DNA of 16,732 bases from Actinomycetes bacterium (lineage in GTDB: Bacteria > Actinomycetota > Actinomycetes > S36-B12), in NCBI GenBank assembly GCA_030425745.1, contig JAUHZW010000019.1, positions 1 through 16,732 on the forward strand, read 5' to 3'. Below the pieces are notes generated by a model. That model ran no database searches, had not been told where the DNA came from, and was given only the letters and a program-made list of their open reading frames with translations. The stretch's first letter is position 1. Each line of letters begins with the position of its first letter. The position numbers were made by a program, and so were the translations under genes. Below are positions 1 to 7,379 of this stretch, piece by piece.

Positions 1-137
1 ACCGAGTCGTTTGCGCCCTCACCATCCCGACTGTGTGACTGGTGCAGCCACCGGGCGCTGTGTCCTGCCTGGGGCGGCACTCCCCCACCTCTCCCGCCAC
101 GAGCGGACTGGCCCACGGCGATGTCGGGGCGCCGCAC
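1..137. other. Left-edge stretch with no supportable gene
   Basis: This is the stretch downstream of the HAD hydrolase stop codon. Short open frames run off the left edge on the minus strand, for example from a GTG preceded by a GGAG-like run, but none reads like a protein I recognise and none is long enough to judge. Plus-strand frames starting here run antisense through the HAD gene and are not credible. A weak four-base stem (GGTG-CAGC-CACC, near 40-51) is the only hairpin seen and has no T-run. A neighbouring gene may start just outside the window. Confidence 0.5.
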
Positions 138-824
138 TCAACCGGAGGCGTGAGCCCACAGGCCCGCCACGTCCCACCCCGCCAGCGACGTCAGAGTCGA
201 GGTGCCCAGGTCGGAGACATCGGCCAGCTGAGGCACGGCGACCACTCGGCAGCCGGCGTCACGCGCCGAGACGATGCCCGTGGGCGAATCCTCGATGGCC
301 AGGCAGTCAGCCGTCTCGACGTCCAGACGGTCCGCCGCTGTGACGTACGGCTCCGGATGCGGCTTGCTGTTCGCCACATCGTCCCCGGCCACGACGACGG
401 TGAAGGGGTGCTCGCCGAGATCCCGCTCGATCGTCGCTGCCACCGCCGAGATGAGCCGCTGCCACGATGCGGATACCAGCGCCGTCGGCACACCCAGGAC
501 GCGGCACTCGACGAGCAGTTCCCGTGCCCCTGGCCGCCAATCGGGTGGCTGCGTGATGAGGCGGTGCTCCATGGCATCCAGGAGCAGTCGCCCCACCTGA
601 TCGTCGTCCAACCCCGTGCCGGAGCGTTCGCGCATGTATGCCGTGACCCGCTCCAGCGGGCCCCCCAGGCACACGACCTGGTCCTCGTCCTGCCACGTCG
701 CCCCGAGAGCTGCCATGACCTCCCGCTCGGCGTCGAGCCACAGATGCTCGGTGTCGACGATGGTGCCGTCCATGTCGAACAGCACTGCGGCAGGCAGGTC
801 CGCGGGTTGTCCCGGGGCGTTCAC
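138..824 (-). CDS. HAD-family hydrolase (phosphatase, subfamily IA type)
   Basis: A soluble 228-residue phosphatase-like enzyme of the haloacid dehalogenase superfamily. All four HAD motifs are visible. Motif I is DMDGTIVDTE, with nucleophile D17 and acid/base D19. Motif II is VSAS, with S118. Motif III is K154 in SKPHPEPY. Motif IV is AIEDSPTG, with E178 and D179. The insert between motif I and motif II is the helical cap of phosphoglycolate phosphatase and beta-phosphoglucomutase-like members, so a small phosphorylated metabolite is the likely substrate; which one cannot be read from sequence. The start is GTG at 824, sharing GTGA with the metH stop, so translation is probably coupled to metH and the gene is the last of a two-gene operon. 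The family is certain; the substrate is unknown. Confidence 0.93.
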   Translation of the reverse strand: MNAPGQPADLPAAVLFDMDGTIVDTEHLWLDAEREVMAALGATWQDEDQVVCLGGPLERVTAYMRERSGTGLDDDQVGRLLLDAMEHRLITQPPDWRPGARELLVECRVLGVPTALVSASWQRLISAVAATIERDLGEHPFTVVVAGDDVANSKPHPEPYVTAADRLDVETADCLAIEDSPTGIVSARDAGCRVVAVPQLADVSDLGTSTLTSLAGWDVAGLWAHASG

Positions 825-3800
825 GTCGCGTTGAAGTACTTCGCCTCGGGATGGTGCGCGATGATGGCGCTGGTGGACTGCTCAGGGTGCAGTTGGAACT
901 CCTCCGACAGCTGCACGCCGACGCGACCGGGATCGAGCAGGTCCATGATCACGGTCTGCTGCTCGAGATCCGGACAGGCCGGGTAGCCGAACGAGTACCT
1001 CGACCCCTGGTAGCCCTGCTTGGCGATGAGGTGCTCCATGTCAGCGCTGTCGTCTCCGCTGAGGCCGAGCTCCTCGCGCACGCGCGCGTGCCAGAACTCG
1101 GCCAGTGCCTCGGTCAACTGGACGGACAGTCCGTGCAGTTCGAGGTACTCGCGGTAGGCGTCCCTCTCGAACAGCTCTGCGGTGGCGTCCGATGCCGCCT
1201 GGCCCATGGTGACGATCGTGAAGGCCACGACATCCAGCTCACCGGAGTCCTTCGGCCGGTAGAAGTCCGCCAGGCACAGGTGCCGGTCGCGGTGCTGACG
1301 CGGGAACGTCAGGCGGGCTCGCTCCTCTCCTGCCTGCGGGCCGTCCCCGTGCACGATGACGAGATCGTCTCCCTCGGAGTAGCAGGGGAAGTACCCGTAC
1401 ACGACAGCAGGCTCGATGATTCCCTCGGTGTGGATGCGGTCGAGCCAGGTGCGCAGCCGCGGGCGTCCCTCAGCCTCGACAAGCTCCTCGTATGAGGCGC
1501 CGGACTCCCCCCGACCGGGCTTGAGCCCCCACTGGCCCAGGAACAGGGCCCGCTCGTCCAGGTAGGGCAGGTAGTCGGCAAGAGCGATACCGCGCACGAC
1601 GCGGTCGCCCCAGAAGGGAGGAGCCGGAATCGGGACGTCTGTCGCCACGTCAGACCGGGCCGGCATCTCGACCGGTTCCGACGACTCGGTGCGGACGCGG
1701 GACGCTACACGGCGTTCACGGCGCTCTGGAAGCGCGGCGCCGGGCTCACCGCGCTTGACGGCCATGACGGCGTCCATCAGCCGCAGACCCTCGAAGGCAT
1801 CGCGGGCGTAGCGGACCTCGCCGTCGTACACGTCCGCGAGGTCCTGCTCGACGTAGGCCCGCGTGAGCGCGGCACCGCCGAGGATGACCGGGAAGCGCGT
1901 GGCGACCCCGCGGGAGTTCATCTCCTCGAGGTTCTCCTTCATGATGACGGTGCTCTTCACCAGGAGGCCACTCATGCCGACGACGTCAGCGTCGTGCTCC
2001 TCGGCCGCCTCGATGATCGCCCCCACCGGCTGCTTGATTCCGATGTTGACGACGGTGTAGCCGTTGTTGGACAGGATGATGTCGACGAGGTTCTTGCCGA
2101 TGTCGTGGACGTCCCCCTTGACCGTGGCGAGGACCATCGTGCCCTTGCCGTCCTCGTCGGTGCGCTCCATGTGGGGCTCGAGATGCGCAACGGCGGTCTT
2201 CATGACCTCCGCGCTCTGCAGGACGAACGGCAACTGCATCTCACCACTGGCGAACAGCTCCCCCACGACCTTCATGCCGGCCAGCAGGGTGTCGTTGACG
2301 ATCGCGAGAGCGGGCTTCTCCCGAAGCGCCTCATCCAGATCGGCCTCGAGTCCGTTGCGCTCACCGTCGATGATCCGACGCTCCAACCGCTCGAAGAGGG
2401 GCAGCGCCGCCAACTCCTCGGCCTTCGACGCGGAGAGCGATCGGGCCTCGACGCCCTCGAAGAGCTCGAGGTACCGCTGCAGCGGGTCGTATTCGAGCGT
2501 CCCGTCGTCCGCGAAGCGGCGGCGATCGTAGACGAGATCCAGCGCCACCTCGCGCTGCTCGTCGGGGATCTTCGACATCGGAAGGATCTTCGATGCGTGG
2601 ACGATCGCGGAGTCCAGACCCGCCGCCATGGCCTCGTGCAGGAACACCGAGTTCAGGACCTGGCGCGCAGCCGGGTTGAGGCCGAAGGAGACGTTCGACA
2701 GACCCAGGGTCGTCTGCACGGTCGGGTGCATCTGCTTCAGCGTGCGGATGGCCTCGATCGTCTCGATGGCATCGCGGCGGGTCTCCTCCTGACCGGTCGC
2801 GATGGGAAACGTCAGAGTGTCGACGAGAATGTCGGCGGTGTCCATGCCCCAGTTCTCCGTGAGGTCGCGGATGAGCCGGTCGGCGACGCGCACCTTCCAC
2901 TCCGCCGTACGCGCCTGACCCTCCTCGTCGATGGTCAGGGCGACGACGCCAGCGCCGTGCTCCACCACCAGGGGCATGATCCGACGGATCCGGGAGTCCG
3001 GGCCGTCGCCGTCCTCGTAGTTGACGGAGTTGACGACCGTGCGACCGCCCAGCATCTCCAGTCCCGCCTGCAGAACCGCCGGTTCGGTGCTGTCCAGGAC
3101 AATGGGCAGCGTCGAGGCCGTGGCCAGACGTCCTGCCAGCTCACGCATGTCGGCGACGCCGTCTCGACCCACGTAGTCCACGCACAGGTCGAGCAGGTGG
3201 GCACCGTCGCGGATCTGCTCACGAGCGATCTCGACACAGTCGTCCCAGCGCTCCTCCAGCATCGCCTCGCGGAATGCCTTCGAGCCGTTCGCATTGGTGC
3301 GTTCGCCGATCGACAGGTAGGCGGTGTCCTGGCGGAAGGGAACCGACTGGTAGAGCGACGAGGCGGATGCCTCGTGAGCCGGCACCCTCTCAGGAAGTGC
3401 CCTGCCCCGCACCCGCTCGACCACGGCAGCCAGATGCGCCGGCGTGGTGCCGCAACAGCCGCCGACCAGTCCGATCCCGAACTCCCGGGTGAACGACTCG
3501 TGGGCATCGGCCAGTTCTTCCGGGCTCAGCGGGTAGTGCGCTCCTTCCGATGTGAGCACGGGGAGCCCCGCGTTCGGCATGCAGGAGATGCCCACCGTCG
3601 CGGCCTTGGACAGCGTGCGCAGGTGTTCGCTCATCTCGGCGGGCCCCGTCGCGCAGTTCAGGCCGATCATGTCGATACCGAGCGGCTCGAGGGAGGTCAG
3701 CGCGGCCCCGATCTCGCTGCCGAGCAGCATGGTGCCCGTGGTCTCGACGGTCACCTGGGCGAAGACCGGGAGATCGACACCGCTCTTCTCCAGCGCCCGC

Positions 3801-4378
3801 TTGGCGCCGACGACCGATGCCTTGGTCTGCAGGAGGTCCTGCGAGGTCTCGATCAGGATGGCGTCCGCACCCCCGGCCACGAGCCCGGCCACCTGCTCCT
3901 CATACGCATCCCGCAGGACGGCGTACGGAGCGTGGCCGAGGCTCGGCAGCTTCGTGCCCGGGCCGACAGACCCGAGGACCCACCGCGGGTGGTCGGGGGT
4001 CGACCACTTGTCGGCGCTGCGTCGCGCGACCGCCGCACCGGCCTCGGCGAGTTCGAAGATCCGCTCAGGGATGTCGTATTCCCCGAGGTTCGCGAAGTTC
4101 GCCCCGAAGGTGTTGGTCTCGACACAGTCGACTCCCACCTCGAAGTACGCGTCGTGCACGCTCTCCACCAGCTCCGGACGGGTGACGTTCAGGATCTCGT
4201 TGCAGCCCTCGTAGCCCTGGAAGTCCTCCAGAGTCGGCTCGGCGGCCTGAAGCATGGTCCCCATCGCCCCATCGGCGACGACGACCCTCGTCGCGAGGGC
4301 CTCTCGCAGCGAACCGGGGCCGGACACGGGGTGTGGCGACGGATGGGCGGATGCGTGCGGGATGGCTGCTTCGGGCAC
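821..4378 (-). CDS. metH: Cobalamin-dependent methionine synthase MetH
   Basis: Cytosolic enzyme that transfers a methyl group from 5-methyltetrahydrofolate through cobalamin to homocysteine, making methionine and regenerating tetrahydrofolate. The 1185 residues hold the full domain order. The homocysteine-binding barrel covers about 25-325, with zinc ligands C242, C308 and C309 (GGCCGTTPAHL). The pterin-binding barrel covers about 350-615. The cobalamin cap and Rossmann domains cover about 650-880, with DVHDIGKN carrying the cobalt-ligating H758, and with D756 and S809 at the expected ligand-triad positions. The activation domain covers about 920-1180, with the AdoMet motif RxxxGYPACP starting at R1127. 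It is slightly shorter than the E. coli enzyme (1227 residues) and has a proline/histidine-rich N-terminal tail. The start is a GTG with no convincing Shine-Dalgarno; a TAGGCT hexamer lies eight bases upstream. It overlaps the HAD gene by four bases. Confidence 0.98.
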   Translation of the reverse strand: MPEAAIPHASAHPSPHPVSGPGSLREALATRVVVADGAMGTMLQAAEPTLEDFQGYEGCNEILNVTRPELVESVHDAYFEVGVDCVETNTFGANFANLGEYDIPERIFELAEAGAAVARRSADKWSTPDHPRWVLGSVGPGTKLPSLGHAPYAVLRDAYEEQVAGLVAGGADAILIETSQDLLQTKASVVGAKRALEKSGVDLPVFAQVTVETTGTMLLGSEIGAALTSLEPLGIDMIGLNCATGPAEMSEHLRTLSKAATVGISCMPNAGLPVLTSEGAHYPLSPEELADAHESFTREFGIGLVGGCCGTTPAHLAAVVERVRGRALPERVPAHEASASSLYQSVPFRQDTAYLSIGERTNANGSKAFREAMLEERWDDCVEIAREQIRDGAHLLDLCVDYVGRDGVADMRELAGRLATASTLPIVLDSTEPAVLQAGLEMLGGRTVVNSVNYEDGDGPDSRIRRIMPLVVEHGAGVVALTIDEEGQARTAEWKVRVADRLIRDLTENWGMDTADILVDTLTFPIATGQEETRRDAIETIEAIRTLKQMHPTVQTTLGLSNVSFGLNPAARQVLNSVFLHEAMAAGLDSAIVHASKILPMSKIPDEQREVALDLVYDRRRFADDGTLEYDPLQRYLELFEGVEARSLSASKAEELAALPLFERLERRIIDGERNGLEADLDEALREKPALAIVNDTLLAGMKVVGELFASGEMQLPFVLQSAEVMKTAVAHLEPHMERTDEDGKGTMVLATVKGDVHDIGKNLVDIILSNNGYTVVNIGIKQPVGAIIEAAEEHDADVVGMSGLLVKSTVIMKENLEEMNSRGVATRFPVILGGAALTRAYVEQDLADVYDGEVRYARDAFEGLRLMDAVMAVKRGEPGAALPERRERRVASRVRTESSEPVEMPARSDVATDVPIPAPPFWGDRVVRGIALADYLPYLDERALFLGQWGLKPGRGESGASYEELVEAEGRPRLRTWLDRIHTEGIIEPAVVYGYFPCYSEGDDLVIVHGDGPQAGEERARLTFPRQHRDRHLCLADFYRPKDSGELDVVAFTIVTMGQAASDATAELFERDAYREYLELHGLSVQLTEALAEFWHARVREELGLSGDDSADMEHLIAKQGYQGSRYSFGYPACPDLEQQTVIMDLLDPGRVGVQLSEEFQLHPEQSTSAIIAHHPEAKYFNAT

Positions 4379-4386
4379 GGGACGGA

Positions 4387-4392
4387 AGCCTA
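4387..4392 (-). promoter_or_regulatory. Candidate -10 element of metH
   Basis: On the minus strand this reads TAGGCT, eight bases before the metH GTG. There is no Shine-Dalgarno at a useful distance, so transcription may begin at or just before the start codon, giving a leaderless or nearly leaderless message. No clear -35 is visible. The same hexamer faces the other way at 4443-4448. This is inferred from sequence only. Confidence 0.4.
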
Positions 4393-4442
4393 CCTATCTC
4401 CGCCCGGAGTGCCGCCTCGCGGACACCGCAGCCGTCACGCCG

Positions 4443-4448
4443 TAGGCT
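4443..4448 (+). promoter_or_regulatory. Candidate -10 element of the PAC2 gene
   Basis: TAGGCT, about 50 bases before the PAC2 start, with a weak -35-like GGACAC at 4421-4426 (16-base spacer). Transcription from here would give a leader of roughly 40 bases that contains the Shine-Dalgarno at 4483-4491. It forms a back-to-back pair with the metH -10 candidate. Confidence 0.38.
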
Positions 4449-4482
4449 GAAGGGGCGCCGGCGGAGGCGCACCCGTTGGTCC

Positions 4483-4491
4483 GGAGGGAGG
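4483..4491 (+). promoter_or_regulatory. Shine-Dalgarno that fixes the PAC2 start
   Basis: GGAGGGAGG lies five bases before GTG at 4497. This favours GTG 4497 (protein beginning MIELDEFPVL) over the in-frame TTG at 4476, which would place the ribosome site inside the coding sequence. Confidence 0.8.
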
Positions 4492-4496
4492 CCGGT

Positions 4497-5345
4497 GTGA
4501 TCGAGCTCGACGAGTTCCCCGTCCTTGTGGATCCGGTCATGGTGGCCGCATTCGAGGGCTGGAACGACGCAGGCGAGTCCGCCTCCGGCACCATCGCCCA
4601 TCTGCGGGCGGTCTGGGATGCCCAGCCCCTCGCGGACCTCGATTCCGAGGAGTACTACGACTACCAGGTCAACCGGCCCATGATCTCCGTCGACGAGTCC
4701 GGTGTCCGTGAGCTCACCTGGCCGTCGACTCGGGTGTTCGTCGCACGTGTGCCGCTCTTCCCGCGAGACCTCGTCCTCGTGCAGGGCGTCGAACCGAACA
4801 TGAAGTGGCAGCAGTTCACCCGGGAGGTGCTCGGACTGGCCGCCGAACTGGACGTCTCCACCGTGATCACGCTGGGAGCACTCCTCTCGGACATTCCGCA
4901 CACCCGTCCCGTTCCGGTGTCCGGCAGCACGGCCGACGCCGCTCTGCAGGCCGATCTCGGTCTCGAACCCTCGACCTACGAGGGCCCCACAGGCATCGTC
5001 GGAGTGCTCCAGGATGCCTGCCAGCGATTCGGGATCCCGGCCATCTCCCTGTGGGCCGCCGTGCCGCACTACGTGGCGCAGCCACCCTGCCCGAAGGGGA
5101 CCCTCGCGCTGGTCCGCAAGATCGAGGACATCCTCGACATCCCTGTTCCGCTCGGCGATCTCGTCGAGGAGGCCAGGGCATGGGAGGCCGGTGTCGACGA
5201 CCTCGCTGCCGAGGACGATGAGGTGGCCGACTACGTCAAGCAGCTCGAGGAGGCCCGCGACGCCGTCGAGTTGCCCGAGGCCAGCGGAGAGGCGATCGCC
5301 AAGGAGTTCGAGCGTTACCTCCGCCGACGCAGTTCCGACGGCTGA
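4497..5345 (+). CDS. PAC2-family protein (Rv2125 / ParJ type)
   Basis: A 282-residue protein of the PAC2 family, named after the eukaryotic proteasome assembly chaperone 2. The N-terminus (ELDEFPVLVDPVMVAAFEGW, then NDAGE) and the C-terminal FERYLRRR are typical of the actinobacterial branch that includes Mycobacterium Rv2125 and, from memory, Streptomyces ParJ (SCO1662), reported to control ParA polymerisation in chromosome segregation. The core has the family's GALLSDIPHTRPVPV segment. No signal peptide or membrane helix is seen, so it should be cytosolic. Its place divergent from metH matches Mycobacterium (Rv2124c/Rv2125). Family membership is very likely; the ParJ-like role is inferred from relatedness and context. 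The C-terminal third is acidic and probably helical. Confidence 0.9.
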   Translation: MIELDEFPVLVDPVMVAAFEGWNDAGESASGTIAHLRAVWDAQPLADLDSEEYYDYQVNRPMISVDESGVRELTWPSTRVFVARVPLFPRDLVLVQGVEPNMKWQQFTREVLGLAAELDVSTVITLGALLSDIPHTRPVPVSGSTADAALQADLGLEPSTYEGPTGIVGVLQDACQRFGIPAISLWAAVPHYVAQPPCPKGTLALVRKIEDILDIPVPLGDLVEEARAWEAGVDDLAAEDDEVADYVKQLEEARDAVELPEASGEAIAKEFERYLRRRSSDG

Positions 5346-5363
5346 GACCGGCGGTGGCCGGTC
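5346..5363. terminator. Possible bidirectional hairpin between convergent genes
   Basis: A perfect seven-base-pair hairpin, GACCGGC-GGTG-GCCGGTC, starts at the base after the PAC2 stop and runs into the stop codon of the convergent 110-residue gene. There is no T-run on either side, so it would be a weak, U-less terminator of the kind proposed for actinomycetes, or may be chance in GC-rich DNA. Confidence 0.45.
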
Positions 5364-5694
5364 AGTGCGCGGCGGTCTCGAGCACGCTGCGCGCCAGATC
5401 CAGCCCCTCCTGGGCACCGCGCCGGTAGTCGACCCAGGCCGGTCCGGAGGGGGTGCGTGATTCCACGCGCTCAGCGGCGGCCGCGAGCGCGGCCTGAGGC
5501 TCGAGCCCCCGCTCGAGGTCTCGCTGGATGTCTCGCAGCGTGTACCAACGCCCCTCGCACACCTTCACATCCGTGGCCCCTCGACACGGATCGCGGGACA
5601 CGGAGCACAGCGAGGCCCCGCGCAGCGCCGCCTCCATCGCGCCCTGGGCTCGAAGGACGAGGGAGTCGAGCAGCCCACCGTCCGATGCGTCCAT
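5362..5694 (-). CDS. Hypothetical 110-residue protein translationally coupled to pgi
   Basis: I do not recognise this family. The protein has 110 residues and no signal peptide or membrane segment. The first half carries three cysteines (C30, C37, C46) in a short span around SRDPCRGATDVKVCEG. Then comes WYTLRDIQRDLERG, an amphipathic helix, and an alanine-rich helix. The three cysteines could be a partial metal site or simply structural. Evidence that it is real: its ATG shares one base with the pgi stop (TGATG), it stops 16 bases past the convergent PAC2 stop, and its composition, with normal W, Y and hydrophobic content, is protein-like. In a pgi operon it could be a small accessory or regulatory protein, but nothing in the sequence shows what it does. 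Confidence 0.75.
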   Translation of the reverse strand: MDASDGGLLDSLVLRAQGAMEAALRGASLCSVSRDPCRGATDVKVCEGRWYTLRDIQRDLERGLEPQAALAAAAERVESRTPSGPAWVDYRRGAQEGLDLARSVLETAAH

Positions 5695-7319
5695 CAGCGC
5701 ATCCGGCGGTAGAGGCCGATGGACGCATCAGTCGCGGCATCGAACGCTGGGCTCGTGCCGTCCTGCAGGGTGTGCAGGATGCCCATCGCCACCTTCTTGC
5801 CGAGTTCGACGCCCCATTGATCGAACGAGCCGATCCCCCAGATGACTCCTTGGACGAACACGCTGTGCTCGTACAGGGCGACGAGCGCTCCGAGTGTGAA
5901 CGGATCCAGCCGCTCGACGGTGAGCAGCGACACCGGACGGTTGCCGGGCATGACCTTGTGCGGAACGAGCCAGGCGGGTGTGCCGTCGGCGGCGACCTCC
6001 TCTGCGGTGCGTCCGCGAGACAGCACCGCTGCCTGCGCCAGAGCATTGGCCACCAGCATGTCCTGCTGGTCGGTCAGGGGGTTCTCCGATCGCGCCACCA
6101 CGATGATGTCGGAGGCCACCGTGCTCGTGCCCTGATGGAGCAGCTGGTAGAACGAGTGCTGTCCGTTGGTGCCGGGTTCGCCCCAGAAGATGGCCCCCGT
6201 CTCATAGTCGACCGGCGCACCGTCCAGACGCACGCACTTGCCGTTGCTCTCCATGGTGAGTTGCTGCAGGTAGGCCGGGAAGCGCGCCAGATACTGCGAG
6301 TACGGGAGCACGGCCGTGGTCTGGATGCCCAGGAAGGTGCGGTTCCAGACGGCCACCAGCCCCATCAGCAGGGGCAGGTTCTCCTCGGCTGCTGCAGTGG
6401 CGAAGTGCTCATCCATGGCGTGGAAACCGTCCAGCAGCTGCCGGAAACCGTCGGCACCCACGGCGATCATGGTGCTCAGCCCGATCGACGAGTCCATCGA
6501 ATAGCGGCCGCCGACCCAGTCCCAGAAGCCGAACATGTTCTCCGTGTCGATGCCGAACTCGGCCACCTTCTCGGCATTGGTGGAGACTGCCACGAAGTGA
6601 CGCTCGACGGCGGTCTCTCCGAGGGCCTCAACCAGCCAGCGTCGCGCGGCGTGGGCATTCGTCATGGTCTCCAGCGTCGTGAAGGTCTTGGACGCGACGA
6701 TGAACAGGGTCTCGGCCGGCTTGCACGCCCGCAGCGCCTCCGTGAGATCGGTGGGATCGACGTTGGACACGAAGTGGAAGGCGATCGAACGGTCGCTGAA
6801 GGCCTCGAGTGCTACGTGGGCCATCGCGGGCCCGAGGTCCGATCCGCCGATGCCGATGTTGACGATCGACGTGATGCGCTCCCCTGTTGCACCACGCCAC
6901 GCTCCGCCGCGCACCGACTCCGCGAAGTGCGCCATACGACTCAGGACGTCATGCACCTCCGAGGTCACGTCATCGCCATCCACGACCAGCGGAGCATCGG
7001 CCGGGCGCCGCAGGGCCGTGTGCAGAACCGCGCGGTCCTCGGTGACATTGATGTGGACACCGGTGAACATGTCGTCACGCCGCGCGGCGACCTCGCGTTC
7101 ATCGGCCAGCTGCAGCAGGGTTCGAAGCACCTCGTCGGTGATCCGCTGTCGGGAGAGGTCCAGATGCACTCGGGCACCGCTGTGCGTCAGGGAGCGCACC
7201 CGATCCGGATCTGCGTCGAGGAGTTCACGGATCGTCTTCCCGGGCGCTGCCGCGAGTGCGGCCAACCGCTGCCACGCAGGGGTCTGGGTCGGGTCAGCCA
7301 GTGCTTCGTCGGAACGCAT
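5694..7319 (-). CDS. pgi: Glucose-6-phosphate isomerase
   Basis: Cytosolic enzyme that interconverts glucose 6-phosphate and fructose 6-phosphate, the step joining glycolysis, gluconeogenesis and the pentose phosphate route. It has 541 residues, normal for bacterial Pgi, and two SIS sugar-binding domains. Visible landmarks are GIGGSDLGPAMA (about 156-167), the phosphate-binding SKTFTT (210-215), signature WVGGRYSMDSSIG (268-280), catalytic E357 in TMESNGK, H388 in GTNGQHSFYQLLHQGT, and K508 in the second signature, FDQWGVELGK. ATG at 7319 is the start; AAGGCT lies six bases upstream, the spacing seen before other genes here. It is divergent from gnd, so both genes acting on the glucose 6-phosphate node share a 60-base promoter region. 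A 110-residue gene follows with a one-base overlap. Confidence 0.98.
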   Translation of the reverse strand: MRSDEALADPTQTPAWQRLAALAAAPGKTIRELLDADPDRVRSLTHSGARVHLDLSRQRITDEVLRTLLQLADEREVAARRDDMFTGVHINVTEDRAVLHTALRRPADAPLVVDGDDVTSEVHDVLSRMAHFAESVRGGAWRGATGERITSIVNIGIGGSDLGPAMAHVALEAFSDRSIAFHFVSNVDPTDLTEALRACKPAETLFIVASKTFTTLETMTNAHAARRWLVEALGETAVERHFVAVSTNAEKVAEFGIDTENMFGFWDWVGGRYSMDSSIGLSTMIAVGADGFRQLLDGFHAMDEHFATAAAEENLPLLMGLVAVWNRTFLGIQTTAVLPYSQYLARFPAYLQQLTMESNGKCVRLDGAPVDYETGAIFWGEPGTNGQHSFYQLLHQGTSTVASDIIVVARSENPLTDQQDMLVANALAQAAVLSRGRTAEEVAADGTPAWLVPHKVMPGNRPVSLLTVERLDPFTLGALVALYEHSVFVQGVIWGIGSFDQWGVELGKKVAMGILHTLQDGTSPAFDAATDASIGLYRRMR

Positions 7320-7325
7320 GGCCCC

Positions 7326-7331
7326 AGCCTT
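7326..7331 (-). promoter_or_regulatory. Candidate -10 element of pgi (leaderless geometry)
   Basis: On the minus strand AAGGCT is followed by six bases and then the pgi ATG. It keeps the A at position 2 and T at position 6, the most conserved bases of bacterial -10 elements, and differs by one base from the TAGGCT before mshC. It is the weakest of the six-base-spacing cases, because a GGGG run before the ATG could also serve as a poor ribosome site. Confidence 0.33.
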
Positions 7332-7335
7332 CCAC

Positions 7336-7341
7336 TACGGT
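7336..7341 (+). promoter_or_regulatory. Candidate -10 element of gnd
   Basis: TACGGT, the same hexamer as before the aldo/keto reductase gene. It is 38 bases upstream of the gnd ATG and would give a leader of about 30 bases containing the Shine-Dalgarno at 7370-7375. No strong -35 is seen. It sits almost back to back with the pgi candidate, so the two promoters cannot be independent in space. Confidence 0.35.
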
Positions 7342-7369
7342 GAGTCCGTCCGTCAACGAAGTCCCCAAC

Positions 7370-7375
7370 GGGAGG
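7370..7375 (+). promoter_or_regulatory. gnd Shine-Dalgarno
   Basis: GGGAGG ends four bases before the ATG at 7380 and supports that start. The first residues (MSASDQRLTLGMVGLGRMGAN) then run directly into the Rossmann glycine motif. Confidence 0.75.
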
Positions 7376-7379
7376 CGTC

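Noticed and set aside
1..137. Start of a minus-strand gene such as hisE running off the left edge
   Set aside because: Open frames exist but none resembles the expected protein, and the piece is too short to support a call.
1994..4450. Very long plus-strand open frame (818 codons) antisense to metH
   Set aside because: Its translation is arginine-, histidine- and valine-rich without any domain, while the minus strand encodes a complete MetH. GC-rich codon bias leaves antisense frames open.
4379..4496. Cobalamin or SAM riboswitch upstream of metH
   Set aside because: The region is only 118 bases, shared with a divergent gene, and the metH -10 candidate leaves no room for a structured leader; no B12-box-like sequence was seen.
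5457..7343. Long plus-strand open frame (628 codons) antisense to pgi
   Set aside because: Same effect: all recognisable motifs are in Pgi on the other strand, and this frame also crosses the 110-residue gene.
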